This document shows, piece by piece, positions 1 through 5,678 of a stretch of 7,359 bases of DNA (position 1 is the stretch's first letter; every line of letters starts with the position of its first letter). The stretch spans positions 1 to 7,359 of the forward strand of contig JAOZST010000189.1 of the NCBI GenBank assembly GCA_029939535.1, in the 5' to 3' direction. Made by a program: the position numbers and the translations under genes. Under the pieces are notes generated by a model that did no database searches, was not told the DNA's origin, and saw nothing but the letters and a program-made list of their open reading frames with translations. The stretch is from NBML01 sp029939535 (GTDB lineage: Bacteria > Desulfobacterota > Desulfobacteria > Desulfobacterales > Desulfobacteraceae).

Positions 1-16
1 AAATTTAAAAATAAAA

Positions 17-45
17 TTGACATAATTTTATTTTTAAGGTATTTT
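17..45 (+). promoter_or_regulatory. Putative sigma70-type promoter for hisB-hisA
   Basis: TTGACA at 17-22 is a perfect -35 match. It is followed after 17 bases by TATTTT at 40-45 (4 of 6 to TATAAT), in AT-rich DNA upstream of hisB. Transcription would start near base 52 and give a leader of about 75 bases before the preferred hisB ATG. The -10 box is only moderate and no upstream gene is visible, so the promoter is inferred from motif and position only. Confidence 0.45.
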
Positions 46-115
46 TGAGGATTCGTTCTGGTTTATATTTATTGGGGCGAGGTGTGTGGACATACAACAA
101 CTTGCTTCCAGTTTT

Positions 116-120
116 AAGGA
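116..120 (+). promoter_or_regulatory. Ribosome binding site deciding the hisB start
   Basis: AAGGA lies 7 bases before the ATG at 128, an ideal Shine-Dalgarno distance. The alternative in-frame GTG at 86 has a G-rich stretch (74-82) only 3 bases ahead of it, which is too close. This site and family length both favour the ATG. Confidence 0.6.
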
Positions 121-127
121 TGGTCTT

Positions 128-715
128 ATGAGTCGAAAGGCAGATATTTCCCGAAAAACAAAAGAAACCCAGATAGAAATCCTATTGGATTTAGACGGTT
201 CAGGAAAAGCCGATATTTCCACGGGAATTCCATTCTTTGATCACATGCTTACCGCTTTTACCGTTCATGGGTTTTTTGATCTTAAAATAAGGGCAAAAGG
301 AGATCTGGACGTTGATTTGCATCATACCATTGAAGACATCGGCCTTGTCCTTGGCCAAGTTCTGTATGAATCCCTTGGCGGAAAAGAAAAGATAATAAGG
401 TTTGGCAACAGCAGCGTTCCCATGGATGAGGCCTTGTCCTGCGTGACCATAGATCTGTCCAACCGTCCCTATCTTGTTTATAATTTTCCTGATAATTTAA
501 AATCAACCGGATCCTTTGACGCTTATCTTGCCAAAGAATTTTTCCAGGCATTTTGTGTTAAAGGGGGCTTAAACCTTCACATAAATACATACTATGGCGT
601 TAATGAGCACCATGTCCTTGAATCTATGTTCAAGGCCATGGGAAGATCCCTTCATATGGCAACCAGGATTGATGACAGAATTTCCGGGAGTCTCTCTACC
701 AAGGGCAGCTTATAG
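128..715 (+). CDS. hisB: Imidazoleglycerol-phosphate dehydratase (HisB)
   Basis: This cytoplasmic enzyme dehydrates imidazole glycerol phosphate to imidazole acetol phosphate, the sixth step of histidine biosynthesis. Read from ATG 128 the protein has 195 residues, the usual length of a monofunctional HisB, with no N-terminal histidinol-phosphatase domain. The family motifs are present: FFDHM (residues 36-40), DLHHTIED (63-70) and NEHHVLES (159-166), whose His and Glu residues bind the two manganese ions in known structures, and a C-terminal STKGSL. An in-frame GTG at 86 would add 14 residues with no family counterpart, since homologues begin near the M-x-RKA-x-I-x-RKTKET segment. The Shine-Dalgarno spacing also favours 128. 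hisA follows after 44 bases, so the two are probably co-transcribed. Function is assigned from motifs and is very secure; the start is likely but not certain. Confidence 0.96.
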   Translation: MSRKADISRKTKETQIEILLDLDGSGKADISTGIPFFDHMLTAFTVHGFFDLKIRAKGDLDVDLHHTIEDIGLVLGQVLYESLGGKEKIIRFGNSSVPMDEALSCVTIDLSNRPYLVYNFPDNLKSTGSFDAYLAKEFFQAFCVKGGLNLHINTYYGVNEHHVLESMFKAMGRSLHMATRIDDRISGSLSTKGSL

Positions 716-759
716 CTATTTTTTGGTTCAAATAATTATAGATATGGTGAAAAACAAAA

Positions 760-1485
760 ATGATAATCATACCTGCGGTTGATATTAAACAGGGAAAATG
801 TGTCCGGTTATTGCAGGGGCGTATGGAAGATACAACCCAGTATTCAGATGACCCGGTTAAAATGGCGTTGCAGTGGCAGAACCAGGGCGCAGAGCTGATA
901 CATGTAGTGGATCTTGACGGTGCCTTTGCAAAGGGGATCCGAAATTTTGATACAATCAAAGAGATCCTGACCAAGGTTAATGTTCCCATTCAGGTGGGTG
1001 GCGGGGTCAGGGATCTGGACACCATTGCCATGTATGTAAGGGCAGGGGTTTCAAAGGTTATTATTGGCAGCCAGGCCCTGTATAATCCGGAACTGATCAA
1101 AGAAGCCTGTCAGAGATTTGAAGGTAAAATCGTTGTCGGGATAGATGCCAGGGACGGGATGGTTGCTGTGGAGGGATGGAGCAAAACTTCCAGGACAAAG
1201 GCTGTTGATCTGGCCAGGGAATTTGAATCCTGTGGAGTTGCAGCCATTAATTTTACTGACATACACAGGGATGGCATGCAGACCGGACCCAATATAGAGG
1301 AAACAGCAGCTCTTGCCGATGCGGTCTCAATACCCATTGTGGCATCGGGAGGGGTCAGCAGTATTCAGGATATTGAAAATCTTCTCAAAATAGAAAACAG
1401 GGGAGTGACAGGTGTTATTACGGGAAAAGCCCTTTACGAAGGAAGTCTTGATCTAAAGGAAGCTTTGAGGATTTCAAAACAATAA
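760..1485 (+). CDS. hisA: Phosphoribosylformimino-5-aminoimidazole carboxamide ribotide isomerase (HisA)
   Basis: HisA is a cytoplasmic (beta/alpha)8-barrel isomerase that opens the ribose of ProFAR by an Amadori rearrangement, giving PRFAR, the substrate of HisF-HisH. The 241 residues match the family length. Asp8 in the opening IIPAVD strand and Asp129 in VVGIDARDG are the expected catalytic acids. Phosphate-binding glycine loops appear at GGGVRD (80-85), ASGGV (195-199) and the C-terminal TGKALYEG (221-228). TDIHRDGM (166-173) is the conserved strand-6 motif. These features separate it from HisF, which shares the fold. The ATG has a weak ribosome site, GGTGA, 9 bases upstream. It follows hisB by 44 bases without the hisH often found between them, so HisH must be supplied from elsewhere. 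No overlap or frameshift is seen. Confidence 0.96.
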   Translation: MIIIPAVDIKQGKCVRLLQGRMEDTTQYSDDPVKMALQWQNQGAELIHVVDLDGAFAKGIRNFDTIKEILTKVNVPIQVGGGVRDLDTIAMYVRAGVSKVIIGSQALYNPELIKEACQRFEGKIVVGIDARDGMVAVEGWSKTSRTKAVDLAREFESCGVAAINFTDIHRDGMQTGPNIEETAALADAVSIPIVASGGVSSIQDIENLLKIENRGVTGVITGKALYEGSLDLKEALRISKQ

Positions 1486-1491
1486 TTATCT

Positions 1492-1515
1492 TCACCTGAT
1501 TATCTTTACAGGTGA
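1492..1515 (+). other. Hairpin after hisA, weak terminator at best
   Basis: TCACCTG (1492-1498) and CAGGTGA (1509-1515) form a perfect 7-bp stem around a 10-base loop, beginning 7 bases after the hisA stop codon. No uninterrupted T-run follows (the next bases are TTATTGAC), so it does not look like a standard intrinsic terminator. It could protect the his mRNA 3' end or act as a weak pause site. Confidence 0.4.
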
Positions 1516-1518
1516 TTA

Positions 1519-1549
1519 TTGACATGACCAATTAAGGACTTAATTTATT
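1519..1549 (+). promoter_or_regulatory. Possible promoter for dnaG-rpoD
   Basis: TTGACA at 1519-1524 is a perfect -35 box, just downstream of the hairpin after hisA and upstream of dnaG. Candidate -10 boxes are poor: TAATTT at 1541-1546 (16-base spacer, 3 of 6 matches) or TTTATT at 1544-1549 (19-base spacer, 4 of 6). Position makes a promoter plausible, but the -10 is not convincing. Confidence 0.35.
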
Positions 1550-1594
1550 GTTCTTGCATAACCGTTTGAAATTTTGGAGTTAACACCATACAGA

Positions 1595-3406
1595 ATGTAT
1601 ATACCTGAAGAAAAAATTTCAGAGATTCTGAACACTTCAGATATCGTGGATATTATCTCAGAATCGGTTATTCTTAAAAAATCCGGTCGAAATTTTTTCG
1701 GCTTGTGTCCCTTTCATTCAGAGAAAACGCCTTCTTTTTCCGTTAATGCAGACAAGCAGATTTTTCATTGTTTTGGATGCAGTGCTGGTGGGAATGCATT
1801 GTCTTTTGTGATGAAATATCACGGGATCACTTTTCCAGAAGCAGCCAGGATGGTGGCAAGAAAATATAATATTGTTATTGAAACAGAGTCAATTGATCCT
1901 GTCAAAAGAAAAGAAATTCATGTTAAGGAATCATTGTTCCGATTGAACAAACGGGTGATGGAATTTTATTCAGGTTTTATCAATGACAGATCCCAGGGAG
2001 AAATTGTAAGAGATTACCTTGAAAAAAGGGGGATGACAAAGGATACAATTGAAAAATTTCAATTGGGATATTCCCCTGATCAATGGGATTCTGCTGTTGG
2101 TTTCCTGAAAAAGGAGAAAGTTACCCGCCAAGTTGCTGGAAAATCCGGTCTGATTCTGGAAAAAAAGCAGGGAAACGGTCATTATGACCGGTTTAGGAAC
2201 CGTTTAATGTTTCCCATTTTTGATATCAATATGCAGGTGGCTGGATTTGGCGGTCGGGTGATGGATGACAGCATGCCAAAATACCTGAACTCCCCGGAAA
2301 CACCGGTTTACAGCAAGGGAAGGATACTTTACGGCCTTCATGCTGCCAAACAATATTGCCGCAGGGAAGGATTTGTTTATATAGTTGAAGGATATTTTGA
2401 TTTTCTTGCCCTGTACCAGAATGGCATTAAAAATGCTGTTGCAAGCCTGGGTACGGCATTAACTTTTGAGCATGTAAGGATTTTAAAGGGCTATGCTTCA
2501 AAAATGGTTCTTGTTTTTGATTCCGATGATGCCGGTATCAATGCAGCCAAAAGAAGCATACAGATTTTCATGAAAGAGGGGGTTGACACAAGAATTTTGG
2601 TTTTGCCGGAAAATAATGACCCGGATTCCTTTGTAATGAAGCATGGCCGGGATTCTTTTAATTCCCTTGCAAAGGAGGCAAAGACTGTTATGCAGTTTTT
2701 GCTTGGGCTGGCCATGGACACCCATGGCCTGTCAGTGGAAGGTCGGATAAAAATTCTTGATGAGATGAAACAGCATCTGGCATTGATCCAGGACTCGGCC
2801 CTGCGATCATTGTATGTCAGAGAGCTTGCAGAAACTTTGAATATTGATGAAAAAGCAGTCCTTGAAAGAGTCAGGGAGGCCTATGTAGTAAAAAATACTA
2901 AACAATCACCTTTGATGGCAAGGCCCCGGGATAAAGAGGGCTGGGCTAAAGAGGTCAGGGAAGATCAGGAAAATCTGGTATCTGATCCCAGGGAGATGCA
3001 GATTTTAAGTATAATGCTAAATAATCCTGACCTGATACCCATTGTGGTTGATAAAGAGGTGGTAAGCTGTTTTTATTCAAAACGGTTAAAAAGGGTTGCA
3101 GAGAAAATCATAGCTACTGAACCTGACAAGGATACCTTTATCACCAATGTTATGGCTAAAACAGACAATAACAAGGATCAGGAATTGATTGCTTCCCTTG
3201 CAATAAAAGATTTGTCCGGCACTGAAGATATGCATAAAACAGCAATAATCTTAATGAATCGGATTATTAAAATAAGAAAAAAAAACGAAAACATATTAAC
3301 TACAAAAATAATAAGTGCGGAAAAGGGCTGTGAAACTGATGTGATGGATCTCTTAAAGAAAAAACAGCAGGAAATTCAGCAATTACATGATAGTCAACAC
3401 CTTTAA
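1595..3406 (+). CDS. dnaG: DNA primase (DnaG)
   Basis: DnaG synthesises the RNA primers for chromosome replication and works with the replicative helicase DnaB. Read from ATG 1595 it has 603 residues, normal for the family. Domains in order are an N-terminal CHC2 zinc ribbon (C38, H41, C59, C62; the second pair in HCFGC), the catalytic core with the conserved KYLNSPETP segment (229-237), and a Toprim fold with the acidic motifs EGYFD (265-269) and FDSDDAG (308-314), where Mg binds. From about residue 460 comes a divergent helical region, expected to be the helicase-binding domain. The start is ambiguous. An in-frame TTG at 1574 would add 7 residues but overlaps the only Shine-Dalgarno-like element (GGAG, 1576-1579), which sits a long 15 bases before the ATG. 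Homologues begin close to the YIPEEKI segment, favouring 1595. rpoD follows 18 bases after the stop. Confidence 0.96.
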   Translation: MYIPEEKISEILNTSDIVDIISESVILKKSGRNFFGLCPFHSEKTPSFSVNADKQIFHCFGCSAGGNALSFVMKYHGITFPEAARMVARKYNIVIETESIDPVKRKEIHVKESLFRLNKRVMEFYSGFINDRSQGEIVRDYLEKRGMTKDTIEKFQLGYSPDQWDSAVGFLKKEKVTRQVAGKSGLILEKKQGNGHYDRFRNRLMFPIFDINMQVAGFGGRVMDDSMPKYLNSPETPVYSKGRILYGLHAAKQYCRREGFVYIVEGYFDFLALYQNGIKNAVASLGTALTFEHVRILKGYASKMVLVFDSDDAGINAAKRSIQIFMKEGVDTRILVLPENNDPDSFVMKHGRDSFNSLAKEAKTVMQFLLGLAMDTHGLSVEGRIKILDEMKQHLALIQDSALRSLYVRELAETLNIDEKAVLERVREAYVVKNTKQSPLMARPRDKEGWAKEVREDQENLVSDPREMQILSIMLNNPDLIPIVVDKEVVSCFYSKRLKRVAEKIIATEPDKDTFITNVMAKTDNNKDQELIASLAIKDLSGTEDMHKTAIILMNRIIKIRKKNENILTTKIISAEKGCETDVMDLLKKKQQEIQQLHDSQHL

Positions 3407-3412
3407 GCCTTT

Positions 3413-3418
3413 GGGAGG
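3413..3418 (+). promoter_or_regulatory. Strong ribosome binding site of rpoD
   Basis: GGGAGG at 3413-3418 is 6 bases before the rpoD ATG, in the 18-base gap after the dnaG stop. It is stronger than the weak site in front of dnaG. That would fit higher translation of sigma factor than primase from a shared mRNA, which is an inference. Confidence 0.65.
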
Positions 3419-3424
3419 CATTTT

Positions 3425-5323
3425 ATGGCAGGAAAGACAGATAAGTCTGGAGAGAATGTGGTGATTAATAAGGAAGAAATGCGGAAGCTCATAAAAAAGG
3501 GTGAGAAAAACGGTGTTCTCTCTTTTGCCGAAATAAATGATGCAATTTCTGAGGATTTACAATCTTTTGATCAGATTGATGACATAGTGGTTCAGTTCAA
3601 AGAAATGGGCATAGAATTGGTGGATAAGGAAAAGGCTGCTGCAAAAAAAACAGCAGGCAAGTCCCCAAAAAAAATAGTCAAAAAAGCTAATGTGAAGAAA
3701 GTTAGTGTGAATAAAGCTAATGTGAAGAAAGCTGTTGAGGAAAAAAGCAAGGCCCCTGGAACAGTCGTTAAAGCTGGAGGGGATGATAAAAGTGCAAAAA
3801 AAGATCCTTTTTCACCCAAAAAGGACAGGGCTGATCTTGAGTTTGGTGCGGTGACAGATCCTGTTAAAATGTATTTAAAAGAAATGGGAATGGTTACTCT
3901 TCTGAGCAGGGAAGGGGAGATAGAAATTGCCAAAAAAATAGAGAATGGTGAGCGGAGCATCCTGCTTGCCATGCTTAGCTGCCCTCTTTCATTATCTACC
4001 ATTTTCATGTATGGGGAAAAAATGGAAAGAAAATCCATGCGCCCCAAGCATGTATTAAGGGATGTGGATGAGGGTGACGGAGTGGTGGATGAAGTTTCCA
4101 AGCAGGAAAAATTTTTAAGATCTCTTACCATTATCAAGGAAATCCACAAGGATAATCAGGAAAAAAGAGATCAGCTGGCAACCTGGAAAAAAGGCACAAA
4201 AAAGTTTGCAAACCTGCAAAAAGAGATTTCTGATAATACAGAAACCATATTTGAGCATTTAAAGCGATGGCGTTTTGAATCCAATGTGATTGATAATATA
4301 GAAAAAAGTATTAGAAATACAATTACCTGGTTTGAAAATGTTGACGGGCTCCTGGAAAGATGTGCCAAAACTTTTAATGTTCTCAAGGATACAATGCTGA
4401 AGCAGGTGGCTGACCAGGATACTTTTGTAAAATGGTCCACTGCAAGAACAGATATTACAGAGGAAAGAGCCATTATCCTGCACCAGGACATATGTTCAGT
4501 CCTGAATCAGGTATCCCTGCGCAAAAGCATTTTAAAGGGCGGGGTGGAGGAGTTGCGGGCCATAACCCGGGGCGTGGATCAAGGAAGGAGAAGTGCTGAT
4601 TTTGCCAAAAGGGAATTGGTCAGAGCTAATTTGCGGTTGGTTGTCAGTATTGCTAAAAAATATACAAATCGAGGGCTTCAATTTCTGGATCTTATCCAGG
4701 AAGGCAATATAGGTCTGATGAAGGCTGTGGACAAGTTTGAGTATAGGCGGGGGTATAAATTTTCCACCTATGCCACCTGGTGGATCAGACAGGCCATTAC
4801 CCGGGCCATTGCTGACCAGGCCAGGACCATTCGTATTCCTGTCCATATGATTGAAACCATTAACAAACTCATAAGAACTTCACGGTATCTTGTCCAGGAA
4901 ATGGGTAAAGAGCCTTCGCCTGAAGAAATTGCAGAGAAGATGGAAATCCCCATTGATAAGGTGAGAAGGGTGCTTAAAATAGCCAAGGAACCCATTTCTC
5001 TGGAAACTCCCATTGGTGAGGAAGAAGACAGTCATCTGGGGGATTTTATCGAGGATAAAAAGTTTTCCATCCCTTCCGAGGCTGCCATTGATTTCAGCCT
5101 GGCTGAACAGACACGGAAGATTCTGGCAACCCTGACTCCCAGGGAGGAAAAAGTATTGAGAATGAGATTTGGCATTGGAGAAAAATCAGATCATACCCTG
5201 GAAGAGGTTGGAAAGGATTTTACAGTTACCAGGGAGAGGATCCGGCAGATTGAAGCCAAGGCATTGCGTAAGCTTCGGCATCCCACAAGAAGCAAGAAGC
5301 TTAAAACTTTTATTGAGAATTAA
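3425..5323 (+). CDS. rpoD: RNA polymerase primary sigma factor RpoD (sigma70)
   Basis: This is the housekeeping sigma factor, which directs RNA polymerase to -35/-10 promoters. The 632 residues carry all sigma70 regions. Region 1.1 (about 14-68) marks a primary sigma, and a Lys/Ala-rich linker follows (about 69-137). Region 1.2 begins at DPVKMYLKEMG (145-155). A long helical non-conserved insert runs from about 176 to 375. Regions 2.1-2.4 (about 395-470) include ANLRLVVSIAKKY, DLIQEGNIGLMKAVDKF and the promoter-melting, -10-reading stretch YKFSTYATWWIRQAI. Region 3 covers about 475-550. Region 4 (about 563-622) ends with the -35-reading helix-turn-helix around VTRERIRQIEAKALRKL. The presence of region 1.1 and the insert rules out a stationary-phase or heat-shock paralogue. 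The ATG has a strong GGGAGG site 6 bases ahead. It follows dnaG by 18 bases, the conserved macromolecular-synthesis arrangement. A 15-base tandem repeat lies in the linker. Confidence 0.97.
   Translation: MAGKTDKSGENVVINKEEMRKLIKKGEKNGVLSFAEINDAISEDLQSFDQIDDIVVQFKEMGIELVDKEKAAAKKTAGKSPKKIVKKANVKKVSVNKANVKKAVEEKSKAPGTVVKAGGDDKSAKKDPFSPKKDRADLEFGAVTDPVKMYLKEMGMVTLLSREGEIEIAKKIENGERSILLAMLSCPLSLSTIFMYGEKMERKSMRPKHVLRDVDEGDGVVDEVSKQEKFLRSLTIIKEIHKDNQEKRDQLATWKKGTKKFANLQKEISDNTETIFEHLKRWRFESNVIDNIEKSIRNTITWFENVDGLLERCAKTFNVLKDTMLKQVADQDTFVKWSTARTDITEERAIILHQDICSVLNQVSLRKSILKGGVEELRAITRGVDQGRRSADFAKRELVRANLRLVVSIAKKYTNRGLQFLDLIQEGNIGLMKAVDKFEYRRGYKFSTYATWWIRQAITRAIADQARTIRIPVHMIETINKLIRTSRYLVQEMGKEPSPEEIAEKMEIPIDKVRRVLKIAKEPISLETPIGEEEDSHLGDFIEDKKFSIPSEAAIDFSLAEQTRKILATLTPREEKVLRMRFGIGEKSDHTLEEVGKDFTVTRERIRQIEAKALRKLRHPTRSKKLKTFIEN
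3683..3731 (+). repeat. 15-base in-frame tandem repeat in the rpoD linker
   Basis: Successive five-codon units read ANVKK, VSVNK, ANVKK, AVEEK (residues 88-107). At DNA level a 19-base block (AAAGCTAATGTGAAGAAAG) occurs exactly at 3683-3701 and again at 3713-3731, 30 bases apart, with a diverged copy between. The unit is a multiple of three, so gain or loss of copies keeps the frame and changes only the length of the basic linker between sigma regions 1.1 and 1.2. Confidence 0.8.
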
Positions 5324-5362
5324 GTTATAGTATAGCCATTAGCTAACTGCTAAAATTAAATA

Positions 5363-5391
5363 TTGACATTAACCAGTGAGTAATATATATA
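5363..5391 (+). promoter_or_regulatory. Strong sigma70-type promoter for the CAU tRNA
   Basis: TTGACA (5363-5368) is separated by 17 bases from TATATA (5386-5391; 4 of 6 matches). An overlapping TATAAC at 5388-5393 (5 of 6) would have a 19-base spacer. Start of transcription is predicted near 5398-5400, about 17 bases before the mature tRNA 5' end. With no terminator visible after rpoD, read-through from rpoD is also possible. Confidence 0.65.
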
Positions 5392-5398
5392 ACTCAAG

Positions 5399-5512
5399 TT
5401 TATCTGACTGACAATGGGCCTATAGCTCAGTTTGGCAGAGCCACCGGCTCATAACCGGTCGGTCCCTGGTTCGATTCCAGGTGGGCCCACCATTGATCAG
5501 ATAAATTTTTTT
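5399..5512 (+). repeat. Inverted repeat bracketing the tRNA, followed by a T-run
   Basis: TTTATCTGA (5399-5407) in the leader is the exact reverse complement of TCAGATAAA (5497-5505) after the tRNA. Closer in, CAAT (5412-5415) complements ATTG (5492-5495). A 4-base and a 1-base bulge separate the two helices, which stack outward from the acceptor stem. Seven T residues (5506-5512) follow directly. The precursor could therefore be closed end to end. Whether the T-run terminates transcription is uncertain, because no ordinary local hairpin precedes it. Confidence 0.6.
5416..5492 (+). tRNA. tRNA-Met (anticodon CAT; elongator type, Ile2 not excluded)
   Basis: A full 77-base cloverleaf can be folded. 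The acceptor stem GGGCCTA pairs with TGGGCCC (5482-5488), with one G-T wobble. The D arm is GCTC/GAGC (5425-5428 and 5438-5441). The anticodon stem is ACCGG/CCGGT with loop CTCATAA and anticodon CAT at 5450-5452. The T arm is CCTGG/CCAGG with loop TTCGATT. Discriminator A (5489) and an encoded CCA (5490-5492) complete it. A normal G1-C72 pair and the lack of the three-GC anticodon stem rule out initiator tRNA. CAT could also be the Ile2 tRNA, whose C34 becomes lysidine; the C4-G69 and C5-G68 pairs are shared with E. coli Ile2. Elongator Met is my preferred call. It stands between rpoD and a strong terminator and has its own promoter. Confidence 0.93.
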
Positions 5513-5632
5513 ACTAAAATTTAAATTGGAAAGGCTGATAAAGGTGATGGAAATAAGAAAAGGATGGTCAGGTCATATATGAATGTGCCTGTTGAATATC
5601 AAACCGATATAAGCCAATGGATATAAGAATGC
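5513..5632 (+). other. 120-base spacer with no recognised gene
   Basis: Between the T-run after the tRNA and the terminator I see no gene. Two tiny overlapping frames exist: ATG 5547 to TGA 5582 (11 codons) and ATG 5579 to TAA 5626 (15 codons), joined by ATGA. Neither has a convincing ribosome site or length. GATATAAG occurs twice (5606-5613 and 5620-5627). The stretch may be a 3' trailer of the tRNA transcript or a small RNA ending at the terminator. Confidence 0.4.
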
Positions 5633-5647
5633 AAAGCGTGGTATTAT
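5618..5647 (+). promoter_or_regulatory. Possible extended -10 promoter inside the terminator
   Basis: TGGTATTAT (5639-5647) reads as an extended -10 (TGn then TATTAT, 5 of 6 to TATAAT). TGGATA (5618-5623; 4 of 6) lies 18 bases upstream as a -35. Start would be near 5654, giving a leader of about 25 bases that carries the AGGGG ribosome site (5668-5672) of the Nif3-family gene. The match overlaps the hairpin palindrome and could be coincidental. Confidence 0.35.
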
Positions 5648-5661
5648 ACCACGCTTTTTTT
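5633..5661 (+). terminator. Strong intrinsic terminator before the Nif3-family gene
   Basis: AAAGCGTGGTA (5633-5643) and TACCACGCTTT (5647-5657) form an 11-bp perfect stem around a 3-base loop. The 3' arm merges into seven T residues (5655-5661). It should end transcripts coming from rpoD or the tRNA. It has no comparable T-run on the - strand. It lies 17 bases before the next start codon, so the downstream gene needs read-through or a promoter overlapping the hairpin. Confidence 0.85.
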
Positions 5662-5678
5662 GTTTATAGGGGCTGCTC

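Noticed and set aside
86..127. Extended hisB N-terminus from GTG 86
   Set aside because: The 14 extra residues have no counterpart in the family and the upstream G-rich stretch is too close to the GTG; ATG 128 has ideal spacing.
707..724. AGCT-TAT-AGCT hairpin followed by six T at the end of hisB, as a terminator
   Set aside because: The stem is only 4 bp with a 3-base loop and hisA follows 44 bases from the hisB stop, so it is too weak to call.
3643..3674. Two A8 runs in rpoD as programmed slippage sites
   Set aside because: Runs of lysine AAA codons are frequent throughout this DNA and neither has a neighbouring stimulatory element.
3592..4149. 185-codon open frame on the - strand opposite rpoD
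   Set aside because: It lies wholly inside rpoD, whose + strand product has full sigma70 motifs; the antisense product has no recognisable motif and is a shadow of Lys-rich codons.
5324..5350. Possible rpoD terminator from AGTTA and TAACT arms
   Set aside because: Five AT-rich base pairs around a long loop and no T-run follow; not a credible terminator.
5482..5500. tRNA 3' end as an integration (attachment) site
   Set aside because: tRNA ends are common attachment sites, but no integrase, duplicated tRNA end or foreign-looking DNA follows within the window.
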